Source of the DNA: Tetraselmis striata | Taxonomy: Eukaryota; Chlorophyta; Chlorodendrophyceae; Chlorodendrales; Chlorodendraceae | DNA: 64,000 nucleotides | Direction of reading: 5' to 3' | NCBI GenBank assembly: GCA_006384855.1 | Contig: VCJN01000600.1 | Coordinates: 1 to 64,000, forward strand | Position numbers and translations under genes: made by a program | The notes under the pieces: generated by a model | What the model saw: the letters and a program-made list of their open reading frames with translations, nothing else | Database searches by the model: none | What the model was told of the DNA's origin: nothing | Shown: positions 1 to 11,303 of the stretch, piece after piece | How the letters are laid out: every line of letters starts with the position of its first letter | Numbering within the stretch: position 1 is the first letter of the stretch

Positions 1-1539
1 ATGTTCGCTGTGCCGGCTACGCACAGCTCCAAACATGGGCAACATGGATCCAGTCATGCAGCGCATTCTCAGTCAACATGGATGCCTGCTAGAAACAGCT
101 ACCGCGTGGGGCCGCGTTCAGGACCCCAAAAAGTTCATGCATGAGGCAGAAGGATTTTCTGTACTCGATACATGCGCTGGCCAGATCGTGCCATTTTATA
201 GCTCTCCACACAGCAGGAGGACAGTTCAAAAAACAATATGCAATGCCATCAACGACAGAGCCAAGGATCTCACGGCCTGGCGGCTCCAGCAGCTCATGCG
301 AGATGCACCATCGCAATGGGACGCCAACTCGCACAGCGATTGGGAGTGAGCTACCCTAAGGATATCAAGGAGTTCGCCGCCTAGGCGGAGTACGTGTCCA
401 GCCAGATCAAGGACTCATTGCTGAGCCTTGCGATCGCAACTATACTGTGCGTGGACACGTCGCTGGCTGGCGACGGTTTGGGTCTCAGAGGCCACCGATC
501 GGGTTTGATGTTCAAACTCATGGTGGTCATGCGGGCCCTCCGCAGCGCCAACAGGGCGGTAGGACGGAAGCCAACAACACCTGGCGACACGCCGTTCGCG
601 TGGATACTGGAAACATCACCCATCTTCGAGACGGATACTCGACCGCTCATCTTGGAGGCCAAGCAAGTGTTCACCCACCTGCTCGGAAACCCGGTGCAAC
701 CGGACGCGGCATTGGCGGGACCAAGCGCTTACCGCAAAACCATGCTCTTCTCCAACATGGGGAGGGAGGACCAGTTCGATTCCATCCAGGGCTGGACCCC
801 AGTCCCAATGATCCGATCCCTCCAAGCATGTCTGCCGCCCAACTATAAGCTGCAGACAGTGGAATCATGGCACATCACGCCGCGCTACCTGCACAACACC
901 TTGGGTAGTCCCGTGAAAATGTCACCCAAATATATGCGCTCCAAGGACTCATACGCTTTCAAACGCCACCGGCACGGACGGGCAGACACGGCGTGGGAGT
1001 AGTTCTCACCCGCGATCAACAAAGCGGCGCATGGATACCAGCGGAGCCGCCAGTCCAACAGATCGAGTTCTCAATGGGGTTCCCCAGAAATTACAATCTG
1101 CAGGCCAGATGCCGCAGCAGCTCAGCTCAACCAGAAGAGCTAATCGCCGATAACACCGACCTCCTCACAACGCGGGAGCGGTGCGAATTCTACGGAGACG
1201 GATGGGACGCAAATCTGTCCATCAGACTATGAACAACCATATTCAATCGGGACTCCCCGCCGTCGGATCGGCCGGACCCAGATCAAACTACCAGAGACCA
1301 CAAGCGCCGCGCGCCTGGTCCAGATCATGATGCAGACGCCCCGGTTAACAAGCACCCAACCCCCACAGATCCGGCGCCGCCACGCGCGGCCCCGGGGGCG
1401 CACCCAGCCAAGTCGCAACCCCCAGCAGGAATCCAGGGACCAAAACAACCTCAACCAGTCGTCAGCCGCAAAGCGCACTGCGACGGGCCCGACAGGCAAA
1501 GCACTTCCAGCCCCGGCGGGGCGGTCGGAGATGGCAAGC

Positions 1540-2080
1540 GCATCTGGCAGCGCCAGCAGGGACTCATCATATGCGGGGACGCATCAGCCATCGGATTCGG
1601 CGCAAGGGTGGTTATCCCATACGGAAACTTCGAGGGTGATCCCGACACATGGGCAGTCCCGTCACACGAGCAGCTCCAGCAATGGGGCACACCGGTATTC
1701 CAAATTAACCGCGTTCACGGAGGCGCTACGAAAAGCCGCCGAGGATCAGTCTTATTCCAGCACCGAGCGGGAGCTCGATTGCTTATTGGCATTTCTCCGC
1801 ATCGCACTGATCTAGATGCCGCAGTTGCTACGCCACTCCGCCATGCTCTACCTGACGGACTCCCAGAATACAGAGACAGACGTCATGCGCATGCGAGGCG
1901 GACCACGGGTGTTTCACATCGTGTGCGAGATAGGGCAGCTCTGCCTCTTGCACGACATCGATCTGCAAATCAAGTGGCTGCCACGCGAGCACGCCCTCAT
2001 GCAACGCGCAGACGGTGAGTCCAAAAAGGAGGACCCATCGCAATGGGCGCTCAGTCCATGGCACACCGAGCTCATCTAGC
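1540..2080 (+). pseudogene. RNase H region of the DIRS-like element (fossil)
   Basis: Translated pieces contain an RNase H-like start (GDASAIGFGARV near 1575-1615) and a typical DIRS RNase H end (LPREHALMQRADG near 1978-2016). The order fits the pol gene of DIRS elements. Upstream coding-looking stretches (394-1002) probably belong to the same element but no domain was recognised in them. Fossil, broken. Confidence 0.55.
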
Positions 2081-2749
2081 AACGCTGGGCGGGGGCGAAC
2101 ATCGCATTCCAACAGAAACAGATTCTGGACGTTTTCGGCGACGAGGTCACCGCCAAATCTGAGCATTTCTCCTCTCGAGCTCTCTGCCCCGGCACGTTAG
2201 GCATCGACGGGTTCACACAAGCGTGGTTCACGTCAGCGGTCCCTAAGCCGCTCTGCTGGGTCAACGGACCGTTCACCCACATGACACGCGTCATCCAAAA
2301 ACTAATTGATGAACGCGCCGACGCAGTGCTCATATTCCCAGATTGGGCGGCAGGCCGGCGGGGCAACGCTCAGCGCACTCCCAGTCCGCGGCGCATTTAC
2401 GTTGCCAAAGCAAGACGCCGGAGGCGCAAACCAATTGCTGTTCAAGCCGGGCTCACGGGTTCCGCGCAAGGCGCGCGAGGCGGGATAAAAATCCCAGCCA
2501 AGTTATGAGGTTGTCGCGATGTTGATCATTTGGGACAACAGCGATTGGATTACAACATGGCGTGAGGCGCGCTAAGCATCACGGGGTTAGATCTAATAAG
2601 GACTCAAAGGCGTCGAAAAACTCATCCTCGGCATCAGAGTTAGCCTCATCATCAGTTCCTAGTTCCATTTGCACTAGCCGATCCCGATGACGGGTGGGGT
2701 GCACATAGCCCAATGTTGTCCTCACAGGGCGATGGCGCCCATGGGAAGC

Positions 2750-3887
2750 CTACGCAACACTCTCACCTTCCACAACAACGTCATGCTGCAAACGGCCACG
2801 TTTCACACCGTGCAACGTGTGGCCTTTATACAAACCAGCGGCACGCAAGTGCCCCTTGAATCGGAAGTTCATAGCGGCACTGCTCATGCCATGGGCCCGA
2901 CACCCAGCCGGACGCCCAGCGGCCAGGGGACGAAACAGAAAGTCCGCCAAAGGCCACCCGGCATCAGCCATGGCGGTCGCATACCGGCCTAGCTAGCCGA
3001 CGGAGCAGGCAAAGCGACTCGCTGCCCGGGGGCAGCAGCTCCAGCTCCATGACGCCGCTGTGAGCGGTAAGGTTCCCCTTGGTCCCGTAACGGGGCTCTG
3101 CCAAAACACGACCATCCGCGGTCAAACGACCGGCAACGATCGCGCCCCACGCAGGGCGCAGATCCACACCGCGCACCAGGAAATCTGTCAGTTCCATGGT
3201 GCCGGCCTCAAAACCACGGGCGGCGGTCTCCCACAAATACAACACGATGCAAACATCGCGATGCACCGCGGCAATGATCACCAAGTCCGCGGTAGTCCGC
3301 AAGATCAGACCATCCATGAACTGGACCAGCTCCGCCAGGGTCGCATAGTCCAACGGCACGGCGCCACTCTCCACGTACCCCAGCTCAACCAGGGCACGCT
3401 CATAACCACCCATGTATTTGACGACGCTCACGGCATACACGGGGTTGGCATGCTTAGGCACGCCCAGCTCACGTAGGGCTGTCGCCAGTTGCGACACGGC
3501 ATGCCGCAGATATCCCGGGGAAGCAGGTCGGCTCCCGTCACGCATCAGCTTGCGCCCATGATGATGGCGATGCCAATATTCCGCGAAGAATATTAGCACA
3601 TCCCACTCGGTGCAGGTCTCCGGGGTAGGAGTCAACGGCGGAGGCACGGTGCTCGCCCATGCCTCGAATTCTCGCAGAATCCCGCGACGGCGCTGCGTAG
3701 TCACATGCCTCTCGCAACAGGAGGCCACCCGCGCAGCGGAAGTCCGGGCAGCAGCCGAGCGAAGGGCATACTGCTGCACGGAAGCCGGCGGGGCAGCCGC
3801 CACCGCAGAGAGCAGAGAACTGCCGCCAGCGCCGCGTCCCCAGTCGCTAACGCCTTGAGGCGCCAGAAAGTCGCTGCGCTGCATCAC
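2750..3887 (-). pseudogene. Tyrosine recombinase of the DIRS-like element (fossil)
   Basis: The long minus-strand reading (2964-3887) resembles the N-terminal and core part of DIRS/Kangaroo tyrosine recombinases. The stretch at 2750-2971 resembles the C-terminal part, including HTLHGVKRG, which looks like the HxxR region of the active site. It is transcribed opposite to the RNase H, as in Kangaroo. The recombinase would insert a circular DNA copy without target duplication. Fossil, broken. Confidence 0.6.
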
Positions 3888-3960
3888 TCGCAGGGACTGC
3901 GCCCAGTCTTGACTGCCCTAGGGGGCGGAGATCAGAAGGCGGCAATGACATTTAGTCAGC

Positions 3961-4916
3961 CTCCTTCGCCCCCATGTTATATATTCCGGCAAGCAAAAGG
4001 CAACTGGGAATATAGGGAAAATTACTGCAAACAACATCAACACCGAAATACACACCAAAAGGGCTAAGAAACCTAAATTGGGGCATAAATTGGGAAGATC
4101 AACGTGTATTTCAGCAAGATTACCAACAGCAGCAAAGAGGCCAGATAAACTGCATCCCGCCCTAGGGGTTGTAGCAGTGGCCTAGGCGGACAAGAGGCAG
4201 AAGTTGAGGGCAGAGTATGATGACCCTAGGAAGGATATGTACCACACCACCCCAACTAAGTCGGGAGACAAAAACAGATCAAGTTCGGCATTTAAAAAAG
4301 GATAAATAAATGCAGACACCGCAGGATGTGAACAGGAACCCTGGGGGGGATCACCACCATATGCGCATGGGGAATGAAAAATCAAGACTTATCGGACCGC
4401 GGGGGTGCCGGAGAAAAGTAGATCCAGTCGGGTGACGGGAATTCACATCGGTCAAATGAGGATAAGTCATGGCAACCGAGGCACCTGCCAAAATTATCAG
4501 AAAAAGAGTTGTACTAATCTTCGGAATTGCGGAATTCTCCGGGTTCGGCAAAAAGGTTGCACGGGGTCATTCAGACGTTGGCTCCATCAGGAGAAAATTG
4601 TCCGGAAAATACCTGCATATACCCTGTCACCGGACTACGGGGGGCACCCAATCTGAAATTTAGCAAAACCAACCAGGGATGCGGAGGATACCGGATTTTA
4701 GCACAAAGATTTCGGGCATTACATGAACCGGAAAAGGAAGGCCAGGGGCATGCCAAAAAGGGCAAGCCCAGATTACAAGAGGTACCGCCGCATGGCGGGA
4801 ACGGAAACCGCATAGTACAATGACCACGACATGCTATGGGACTTCGTCTCGCATATGATCTTGTAGTGCTGCTTTTTTTTGGGGGGGGGTAATACAAATT
4901 TTAGCGGTGGGTTGGG
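3961..4916. other. Non-coding stretch, no gene seen
   Basis: Comparatively AT-rich sequence with only short, unconvincing open frames and a T-run/G-run near 4873-4889. No domain, RNA gene or clear repeat unit was recognised. It may be the untranslated end of the neighbouring DIRS-like element. Confidence 0.4.
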
Positions 4917-4972
4917 TACTGGCCTTTTTGTAATGCACACCAGTAGTCAGCGGCCCGCTTTTACGCGGCTTG
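4917..4972 (+). repeat. Short dispersed repeat R1 and left inverted arm
   Basis: 4917-4946 matches the motif CCTTTTTGTAATTCACACCA that recurs at 14191-14271, 38380-38407, 43879-43905 and (reverse) 63917-63950. 4950-4972 is an imperfect inverted copy of 7921-7943 (about 19 of 23 bases). The two arms appear to be the ends of a short inverted-repeat element later opened by the LINE insertion. Confidence 0.6.
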
Positions 4973-5013
4973 CAAATTTAATCTGTCTTAATTAATACTT
5001 CTCTTAAAAAAAG

Positions 5014-5025
5014 ATTACTGACAAA
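5014..5025. repeat. Target-site duplication of the LINE (left copy)
   Basis: The 12-base sequence ATTACTGACAAA is repeated exactly at 7854-7865 and brackets the LINE at 5026-7853. Confidence 0.7.
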
Positions 5026-5190
5026 CAGAACTAACTTCAACTGTGAAAGGTTGCCATCAAAAGAGAGACATTAGCCTGAAACCAAGGTCGAGCCGGAGGA
5101 CAGGGAGCCAAGAACCAAGAAGGAGCCAAGGGAACCACGAAATCACTTAGCAGCCAGGGACCAAAGGGACCCCGGCCCCGGGGTAGGCTA

Positions 5191-7476
5191 TCAGCCGCGG
5201 CGAGGACGCTTGCAACCAATGACCCGGGTCATAGCAACACATGCCGACGAGCGACGCGACGCAGGCGCAGGAGTACCATCACGTGCCGCACGCGCGGACG
5301 CGACCCCGGCAAGAACGTTGTCTGCATGTGTCATGTTGATGAGCAAGGAGAAACGGCGGCGCCACGCAGACAAGAGCTGGCCGATTTTTTGGCCAGTGTG
5401 TGTGTGGCTAGCTTTCGCGAGCTCCACCAAGAAAGCCTCGGCGTGCGGGGCCAGCGAGCCAAACTCGGAAATGGCGAAAGGAACAAAGCGAAGCATGCCG
5501 GCGGCGTTTCGGACACCCTCGTCATACTTCTGGATTTTGTGGCGCTCTGCAGCCCTCAAAGCAGTCGTTGGATCCGAGCTTGACACGCCGAGGATGGGGG
5601 CAATGGTGGTATCGATAGCAACCGTGTTTCCGCGGATACCGCCATATCCGAAAAGCCCAACATCGGCCGGCCGGCCGTCGCTGCCCTTCGGGAGAGAAAC
5701 AAGCACCGACGGGTCCGTGAGGATCTGGACACCCACGCCCAGCGCGGACTTCACGTCGTGGCAAATGTCGGAAAGGCCATGTGCGGCCCACTCGTGTGCG
5801 GCGTGATTGGAGACGCCCCCAGAGCAACGTGCCACGTGATCTGCGTATGCGACCGCCCAAGTTGAAGGAGTGAACTCCACGCCAGCATCCTCAAAACGGG
5901 CAAGCATACCTTGTACCGAGAAGGAGCAAGAAGCACAAGGGCATGGCTCGCCAAGGGAGAGGACAGGAGCCGCCGGAAGGCCAAATGGGCGGCAAGCGGC
6001 AACACGGAACATGGAGTCGTAGTACTCAGGGGAACGCTCACGGACTTCACCAAGGCGACCCTCGCTTGGAGGATCAGTCACCAGGAACGCTGTCGCAGCG
6101 CGTAAGAGGCGGCCTCGGAAGCGGTTGCTGTCAGGGCCGCTTGTAGGCATACGCGCAACGAGCTTTGCGAAACGGACCGTGTGAATGCGGTGGCTCAGGG
6201 TTTCCTGTACTTTCCGCATGGAGTGCAAGGGGAAGTCCGAGTAATGCGGGATAGCTCGGAGGTCGGCCGCCGAGCGCATTGCAGACGCCGGCTCAGCCCC
6301 GGCGGCCGAGCAGCCGGCACGGGCAACGTGGGAGCGCTTGGAGGGGAGCAGCTTTAGGGCAGAGGCCAACGGCCCCGCTAGATCTTCGAGTACCGCGTCT
6401 CCACACTCCTCAACGACACGAGTATGAGCGGCGCGAAGCTCGACAGCCCACATCGGCGCCGACGCGTTGGCGCCGGCATCGAGCTCCAACGTTGGGGTGG
6501 CCATGGCCTGGTGGATCGAGGACGCCCCAACAAGGTAGAGGCTATGAGGGCTGGATACGCCGGACGGGTCGGAGAAGAACGCCCCGGCGTCGCTCTGGGT
6601 GGCGTGTTGAGCACGGAGGAAAGTCACAGCTTGGCCAACCACGAGGGCGGCAGCGCCGATGTGGGAGGCATCTGCTATAACCACATTATCGCCGATGCTG
6701 AGGCCCCCAAATTGGACCGGGAGGGACAGTTGCGTGCGCATGGAGGGCGTATCCAAGAGGTCGGGGCTAACACCCCATATGCCGGCAAGCGTTGAAAATG
6801 CGGCGGCGTCTGCATCTTCGAGGAAAGACGTAATAGTGTCGCCATACCCCTCGGATCGACCCAGGCCCCGAGGCGTGGAGCGGAGATGGTGGCCAAAACG
6901 ACGGCCGCAAACTTGCAGCAAGCGAGTAGTAGTGTGGGAGTGGAAGTGGTCTGCCAAACCGACAAGGCGGGAGCCGAATTGGTGAAATCTTTCGACCGTT
7001 TTGTCCAGCAGTTCCCGGGCGAAAGTGGCCGAGCCCACAGGGGCCCCAAGCACCTTGATTCCGGACGAGGAGACTGCAACACCATGCAACAAATGCCCAA
7101 ATGGAAGGGCGCCGAACGGAGACGAAGAGCCAAGCTGACAATACGCCTGTCGTTTGCGAATGGTGACGCTTATCCCAACGGCGGCAAAAGCGGACGGGGC
7201 CACCCACGTAGCAAGCGCAAGTCCATCACCAGTGCCGACCAGGTTGACGTCGTCTGAGAAAGCCGCCAACACTGAGTGACTGGGGGCAGCCGCGCCGATG
7301 CGAGCGTACACTCGGGCAGCGGCGGCGGCGAACAGGATGAGGCCGAGGACGCAACCCTGGCGGGCCCTCGACGGCTTGGAATCCGGAGAGAGGGACCGGG
7401 TTGGGAGCCGTCGAAAACGTACAGATTGGACTCTTGACCATAAAGCATGATCGCCGAACGCCATAGAGGCTGCCAA
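5191..7476 (-). pseudogene. LINE RT C-terminal half, zinc motif and REL endonuclease
   Basis: A 761-codon open frame; true similarity starts near 7390 with RQGCVLGLILFA (motif B) and continues with AFSDDVNLVG (motif C, catalytic DD). A CPCASC...H...C zinc motif lies about two thirds along. It is followed by a PD-(D/E)XK-like endonuclease: RPADVGLFGYGG, AIDTTIAP and a K-x3-Y (KIQKY). This endonuclease normally nicks the target for target-primed reverse transcription. The frame is intact to its stop, so the copy is fairly young apart from the upstream frameshift and truncation. Confidence 0.65.
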
Positions 7477-7853
7477 ACAGGGTCCTCGAGCAGTGTGCGG
7501 AACATTTCGGAGCGGTAGAAGGAATTGAACGCGTTTTCGGCGTCAAGCTGCACCAAGACGAGGGATGGGTCCGAGTCTAGGAGAGATCGCACAAGGAATT
7601 GAACTAGTTCCACGCCACCCTTAACGCCAAAACCGAACTGGCCGCGGGCGGCAAGCCATTGGGCGATGGGCTCGCCATGAGCGCGCAAGAGGACGCGCAT
7701 AGCGAACCGGACAAGCACGCTGCCGATGCCAATGGGTCGAACGGACCCCTTCATGTCTCCGGCACTTAGTTCCAACGCATTGCGCTCCGCCGGCGTGAGC
7801 TTATCTAGGGGAACCAAGGTAGCGGAGGAAAGGAAATGGGCGACGCCAGCAGT
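7170..7853 (-). pseudogene. LINE reverse transcriptase, N-terminal half
   Basis: Encodes the start of the RT domain: RPIGIGSVLVR (motif 2 region) and VQLDAENAFNS (motif A, with the first catalytic Asp). The reading frame runs upstream to 7898, but residues before 7853 derive from flanking DNA. It changes frame near 7385 relative to the next segment, so this copy cannot make an intact RT. The N-terminal DNA-binding part of the LINE protein is absent through 5' truncation. Confidence 0.65.
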
Positions 7854-7865
7854 ATTACTGACAAA
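7854..7865. repeat. Target-site duplication of the LINE (right copy)
   Basis: Exact match to 5014-5025, just outside the truncated 5' end of the LINE. Confidence 0.7.
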
Positions 7866-7990
7866 TCTAACGCTAAAAGCAGTATTACCCGGAAACAACA
7901 GTATTACAAGATCAACACTACAAGCCGGCTAAAAGCGGCCCGCATCCCGCACCAGGCTCAACCCAAGAGGTAGGGGCACCTCCACAAATC
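7866..7990 (-). repeat. Short dispersed repeat R1, reverse orientation, with right inverted arm
   Basis: Read on the minus strand this stretch contains GGGATGCGGGCCGCTTTTAG followed by a TGTTGATCTTGTAATACTG motif. The same order occurs on the plus strand at 37566-37610 and 38337-38360. 7921-7943 pairs with 4950-4972. It looks like one half of a short element whose centre holds the LINE. Confidence 0.55.
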
Positions 7991-8270
7991 CCCGGCGCGA
8001 AGCGCCGCTTAGTATCCTACCGTACTGCAAAAATATCTCCGCCAAATCCGTATTTGTACCGAAGTACATGTACCATGGATGGTACCGTCGTCTGACCGCG
8101 TATTAGAGTCTGCACGTCCGCCGGACATGCGCTTGTTTGAGAGAATGGGTTTCGTACAATTGCCTTTGATATTGATCGCGTGGGTACCTGTACGGACTAC
8201 TAGTATGTGACTTCAATTTTCTATATTTTTCGGTGATAAACCTGTACGGACGATCACGCTGGCCGCTCTG

Positions 8271-8312
8271 CCCCCCCCCCCCCCCCCCCCCCGCCCCCCC
8301 CCCCCCCCCCCC
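8271..8312 (+). repeat. Poly-C tract
   Basis: A 42-base run of C interrupted by one G, about 180 bases upstream of the SLC4 start codon. It is one of more than ten such tracts in the window. Confidence 0.95.
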
Positions 8313-8494
8313 TTCGGTGCAGCAAACGGTGCCAGGAGTGCCAAGCATTATAAATACAAGCACAATTCCAGCCTGGATAGTCACAACTTCTGCTAAGTCG
8401 GCCAGCCATACCGTTTGACTTCTTCGGGCCTTGCAAACTTGCTGTACTGTTCTGTCGGTGCCGCTCGTTCTCGGCGAACCGCAAGCTTGAGACT

Positions 8495-10285
8495 ATGTCG
8501 CCTCTGGCGCCCGTCGTGCGCGATGAGGACAACATCCCCCTCGTCCGTGGCTTCGGCAAGGGCTTCGTTGAAGACCTCCGCGTGAAGCTGCCTTGGTATT
8601 GGAGCGACATCAAGGACTGCCTCCACACCAAGTCCATCACCGCCGTGCTGTACATCTTCTGGGGCGCCCTCGCCAACGCCGTCGCCTTCGGTGCGCTGCT
8701 GGGCGACGCCACGGACGGCTACATGGGCGCCACCGAGACGCTCCTGGCGACCGCCACCCTGGGCATGATATATCCCCTTCTGTGCGGCCAGCCGCTGACT
8801 ATCATGGGCGCCACCGGCCCTATCGCGGCGTACATCATCGCGCTGCGCAGTATGGGTGCTCTCGTGGGCGTGTCGTTCCTGCCTTTCTACGCGTGGACTG
8901 GCCTGTTCCTTTCGCTGTACCTATTTCTCGGCGCGATGTTCAGCCTGTCCAACGCTATTCGCATCGTGACCCGCTTCACGGAGGAGCTGTTCTCCGTGCT
9001 GGTGTCGGTGATCTTCATCTACGAGGCGGTGCGCTATTTCTTCGCACTGTTCGCCGACCCCACGGTGTCGCACGGCGAGGCCAAGACCGGGCTGTTCGTC
9101 GGCCTGGTGACCTTCTTCTCGGCGATTTCTATCCGCGGCTGCCGCAACGGGCGCCTGTTCAACCAGTGGGTCCGCAACCGCGTGGCGGACTTCGCGCCCG
9201 TGATCGCCATCTTCCTGGGCCTGGGCATCTCGTGGCTGCTGATCGGACACTACGGCATCGAGAAGATTAACCTGGACTTCCTGCCCTTCGCCGGTGGCGA
9301 CATCACCGCCACCACCCTGGGCACGGACGTGCGCCCCTGGCTGACGGACCTGTCGGACATCAACGCTGCTGGCATCGGCCTGGCGGCTGTGGGCGGCCTG
9401 TTTGCGTTCATCGTCATCTTCTTCGACCAGAACATCACTGTGCGCCTGGTCAATGCCCGGGAGCACAATCTGAAGAAGGGCTATGGCTACGACATGGACA
9501 TGCTGGCGCTGTGCCTGTGCACCATTGCGCTGTCCCTGGTGGGTTGCCCCTGGATGGTGTCCGCGACGGTGCCATCCCTGAACCACTGCCGCGCGCTATG
9601 CTTCTTCGGCGATGAGGGAGGCAAGAAGAGCGAGGAGCAGGACTCTGAGGCGGTGCTGGAGGAGAAGTCCATGATGGCACTCCAGAGGGTGCGCAGCCTG
9701 GTTGACATGGAGGCAGGTGTGGAGAAGAGCGGAGACAGCGTGGGTGCTGATGGGGTCAAGCTGGGTGAGCTGCGCAAGACCGAGAGCCACCGCGACCTGC
9801 TCAAGGCGGTGCACCAGGAGGCGTCCTCCGCCCTGGAGATCCTGGCACTGCCTACTGGTACCCAGATCACGGGATGCCTTGAGCAGCGCGTGACCGCCTT
9901 CCTCACCCATCTGCTCATCATGCTGGCGCTGCTGTTCCTGCGCTCCGCCCTGGCCAGCATCCCGCTGGCGGTGCTTCGCGGCCTGTTCATGTACAATGGG
10001 TGGTCCAACCTGGCTGGCAACGAGTTCTGGGAGCGCCTGTTCCTGCCCATCACGGACAAGACCAAGCTGCCCAACAAGTCGTACTGCAAGGTGAAGATGT
10101 GGAAGGCGTACGCCTGGACGGCAATTCAGCTGGTGCTGCTGGTGGCCGTGCTGGTCCTGATGCGCTCGCCGGCGGGCTTTGTGTTCCCTCTGGCCATTGG
10201 TATGCTGCATCCCATCAAGATTGGCATCTCCAAAATGAAGTGGCTGTCGGAGGAGGATGTGGAGGCGCTGGACTCGCACTTTTAG
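8495..10285 (+). CDS. SLC4-family anion transporter (bicarbonate/borate type), single exon
   Basis: A 596-residue polytopic membrane protein. The N-terminal [18 protein letters not shown] resembles the SLC4/BOR1 entry to the membrane domain, and [12 protein letters not shown] (about residues 98-109) is the conserved substrate-site region of transmembrane segment 3. A second signature, [15 protein letters not shown], lies near residue 350, and [12 protein letters not shown] plus [14 protein letters not shown] near 460-500 match the SLC4 C-terminal core. About 10-14 hydrophobic segments are visible, with a charged cytoplasmic loop at about 370-445. The family moves bicarbonate or borate across plasma or organelle membranes; the substrate here is not decided. 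It lacks the large N-terminal cytoplasmic domain of animal AE proteins, as in plant and algal forms. The ATG follows a 5' leader without in-frame ATG. Unusually for this genome there is no intron. Confidence 0.85.
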   Translation: MSPLAPVVRDEDNIPLVRGFGKGFVEDLRVKLPWYWSDIKDCLHTKSITAVLYIFWGALANAVAFGALLGDATDGYMGATETLLATATLGMIYPLLCGQPLTIMGATGPIAAYIIALRSMGALVGVSFLPFYAWTGLFLSLYLFLGAMFSLSNAIRIVTRFTEELFSVLVSVIFIYEAVRYFFALFADPTVSHGEAKTGLFVGLVTFFSAISIRGCRNGRLFNQWVRNRVADFAPVIAIFLGLGISWLLIGHYGIEKINLDFLPFAGGDITATTLGTDVRPWLTDLSDINAAGIGLAAVGGLFAFIVIFFDQNITVRLVNAREHNLKKGYGYDMDMLALCLCTIALSLVGCPWMVSATVPSLNHCRALCFFGDEGGKKSEEQDSEAVLEEKSMMALQRVRSLVDMEAGVEKSGDSVGADGVKLGELRKTESHRDLLKAVHQEASSALEILALPTGTQITGCLEQRVTAFLTHLLIMLALLFLRSALASIPLAVLRGLFMYNGWSNLAGNEFWERLFLPITDKTKLPNKSYCKVKMWKAYAWTAIQLVLLVAVLVLMRSPAGFVFPLAIGMLHPIKIGISKMKWLSEEDVEALDSHF

Positions 10286-11303
10286 AGCGGCACTACAGTT
10301 TCAGCAATAACACAGCAATAGTCGCTGATAGCTTACCTTCATACAAATACATAATATTCAACAATGATACACAGGATACGATTAACTCTCGATACTGAAA
10401 ACAAACATCTTCACCGACACTGGCCGCACTACCCCGGGGAATTTGTTCCCACTTATCTCCAGCATTGGACCAACTCCGGGTGTGATTGCAGGATTAGCAT
10501 GTTTTCTAATTCCAAACACATGTGAAGGCGCAATGACCTGTGTGCCCTGCCTGTCCCAACAGAAGTACAAGTGTATCGTGATCCCTAATCCCCTTCATCT
10601 TCTCCCCAGGACCACAAGTGGTACTACAGCCATGCCTCACCTCGCCCAACAGTGCACCCCCAGGCAGCAGTACACTGAGCATGCTGCAGCCGCCTGTCGC
10701 AAAGTGTGCTGAATTCATTGCGCAGCTAGCGATCTATGTGGCGCCATTTATTACACAGCACTGACCAGCGGAGTGATCCATTCCCATATTCAACACTGAT
10801 GTCCCTCGCCATCTCGAGCAGCGGACCAAATGCAATCATGTTTACTTTAGTCATGTTCTTTCATGTCCTGCGGGTTTCATGATGCCTCCAGCACTCTGTT
10901 ACACCAATAAGCACAGCACACTGCACAGTGGATGGGCCAAATGACAATGTTATTTAATGTCACGTAAAGTGCCACATGCCAGTAACTTCTTCACTTATTG
11001 CTGGGGACATGTCAGCCAAAACAGGGCACGGTCCCCCACCACTGCTGAACGAAATGCCCCCCCCCCCCCCCCCCCCCCTGATCTTGAGAGCGAGTTTATC
11101 TGAAACCCCCTTCAGGTACTCGTACATTGTGTATAGGCATAAATATATCCATATTCGAAGCATTGACGGTGTGCGTTGGTGCTGTGTATTGCGTATAATG
11201 AGGTCGTCACTCAGCCATAGCCGCATGTCGATGTAGCTGCACCTGGAACGCCGTTGCGATTTTGTCCACTTTCATGGACACATCAGGCTTGTCCGTGTAC
11301 GGG
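10286..11303. other. Intergenic region, no gene seen
   Basis: Contains the presumed 3' UTR of the SLC4 gene and a 22-base poly-C tract at 11057-11078. Only short open frames without recognisable features are present. Confidence 0.5.

Larger units (their letters stand above)
1..3960. mobile_element. DIRS-like (Kangaroo-type) tyrosine-recombinase retrotransposon, broken
   Basis: The plus strand carries an RNase H-like stretch of DIRS type and the minus strand carries a tyrosine recombinase. A recombinase gene opposed to the RT/RNase H genes is the arrangement known from the Volvox Kangaroo element. The left end lies at or beyond the window edge and the right end is not defined; I place it near 3960, where the sequence becomes AT-richer. 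The element is old and much broken, with more than five breaks. Terminal repeats were not recognised. Confidence 0.65.
5026..7853 (-). mobile_element. 5'-truncated LINE with REL-type endonuclease
   Basis: Minus-strand non-LTR retrotransposon of about 2.8 kb bracketed by a 12-bp exact duplication. It begins inside the RT fingers, so its 5' part is missing, and ends with a 3' UTR of about 165 bases without a poly-A tail. Order: RT fingers/palm with an FSDD catalytic motif, thumb region, a CCHC-type zinc motif, then a restriction-like endonuclease (REL) domain. A C-terminal REL is the mark of the early-branching CRE/R2/R4-type lineages. I cannot place the exact clade. One frameshift separates the RT into two frames near 7385. 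Confidence 0.75.

Noticed and set aside
8233-8418. Poly-proline ORF before the SLC4 gene
   Set aside because: Produced by the poly-C tract; no other support.
9487-10089. 200-codon minus-strand frame opposite the SLC4 gene
   Set aside because: Shadow frame of a GC-rich coding exon; no motifs of its own.
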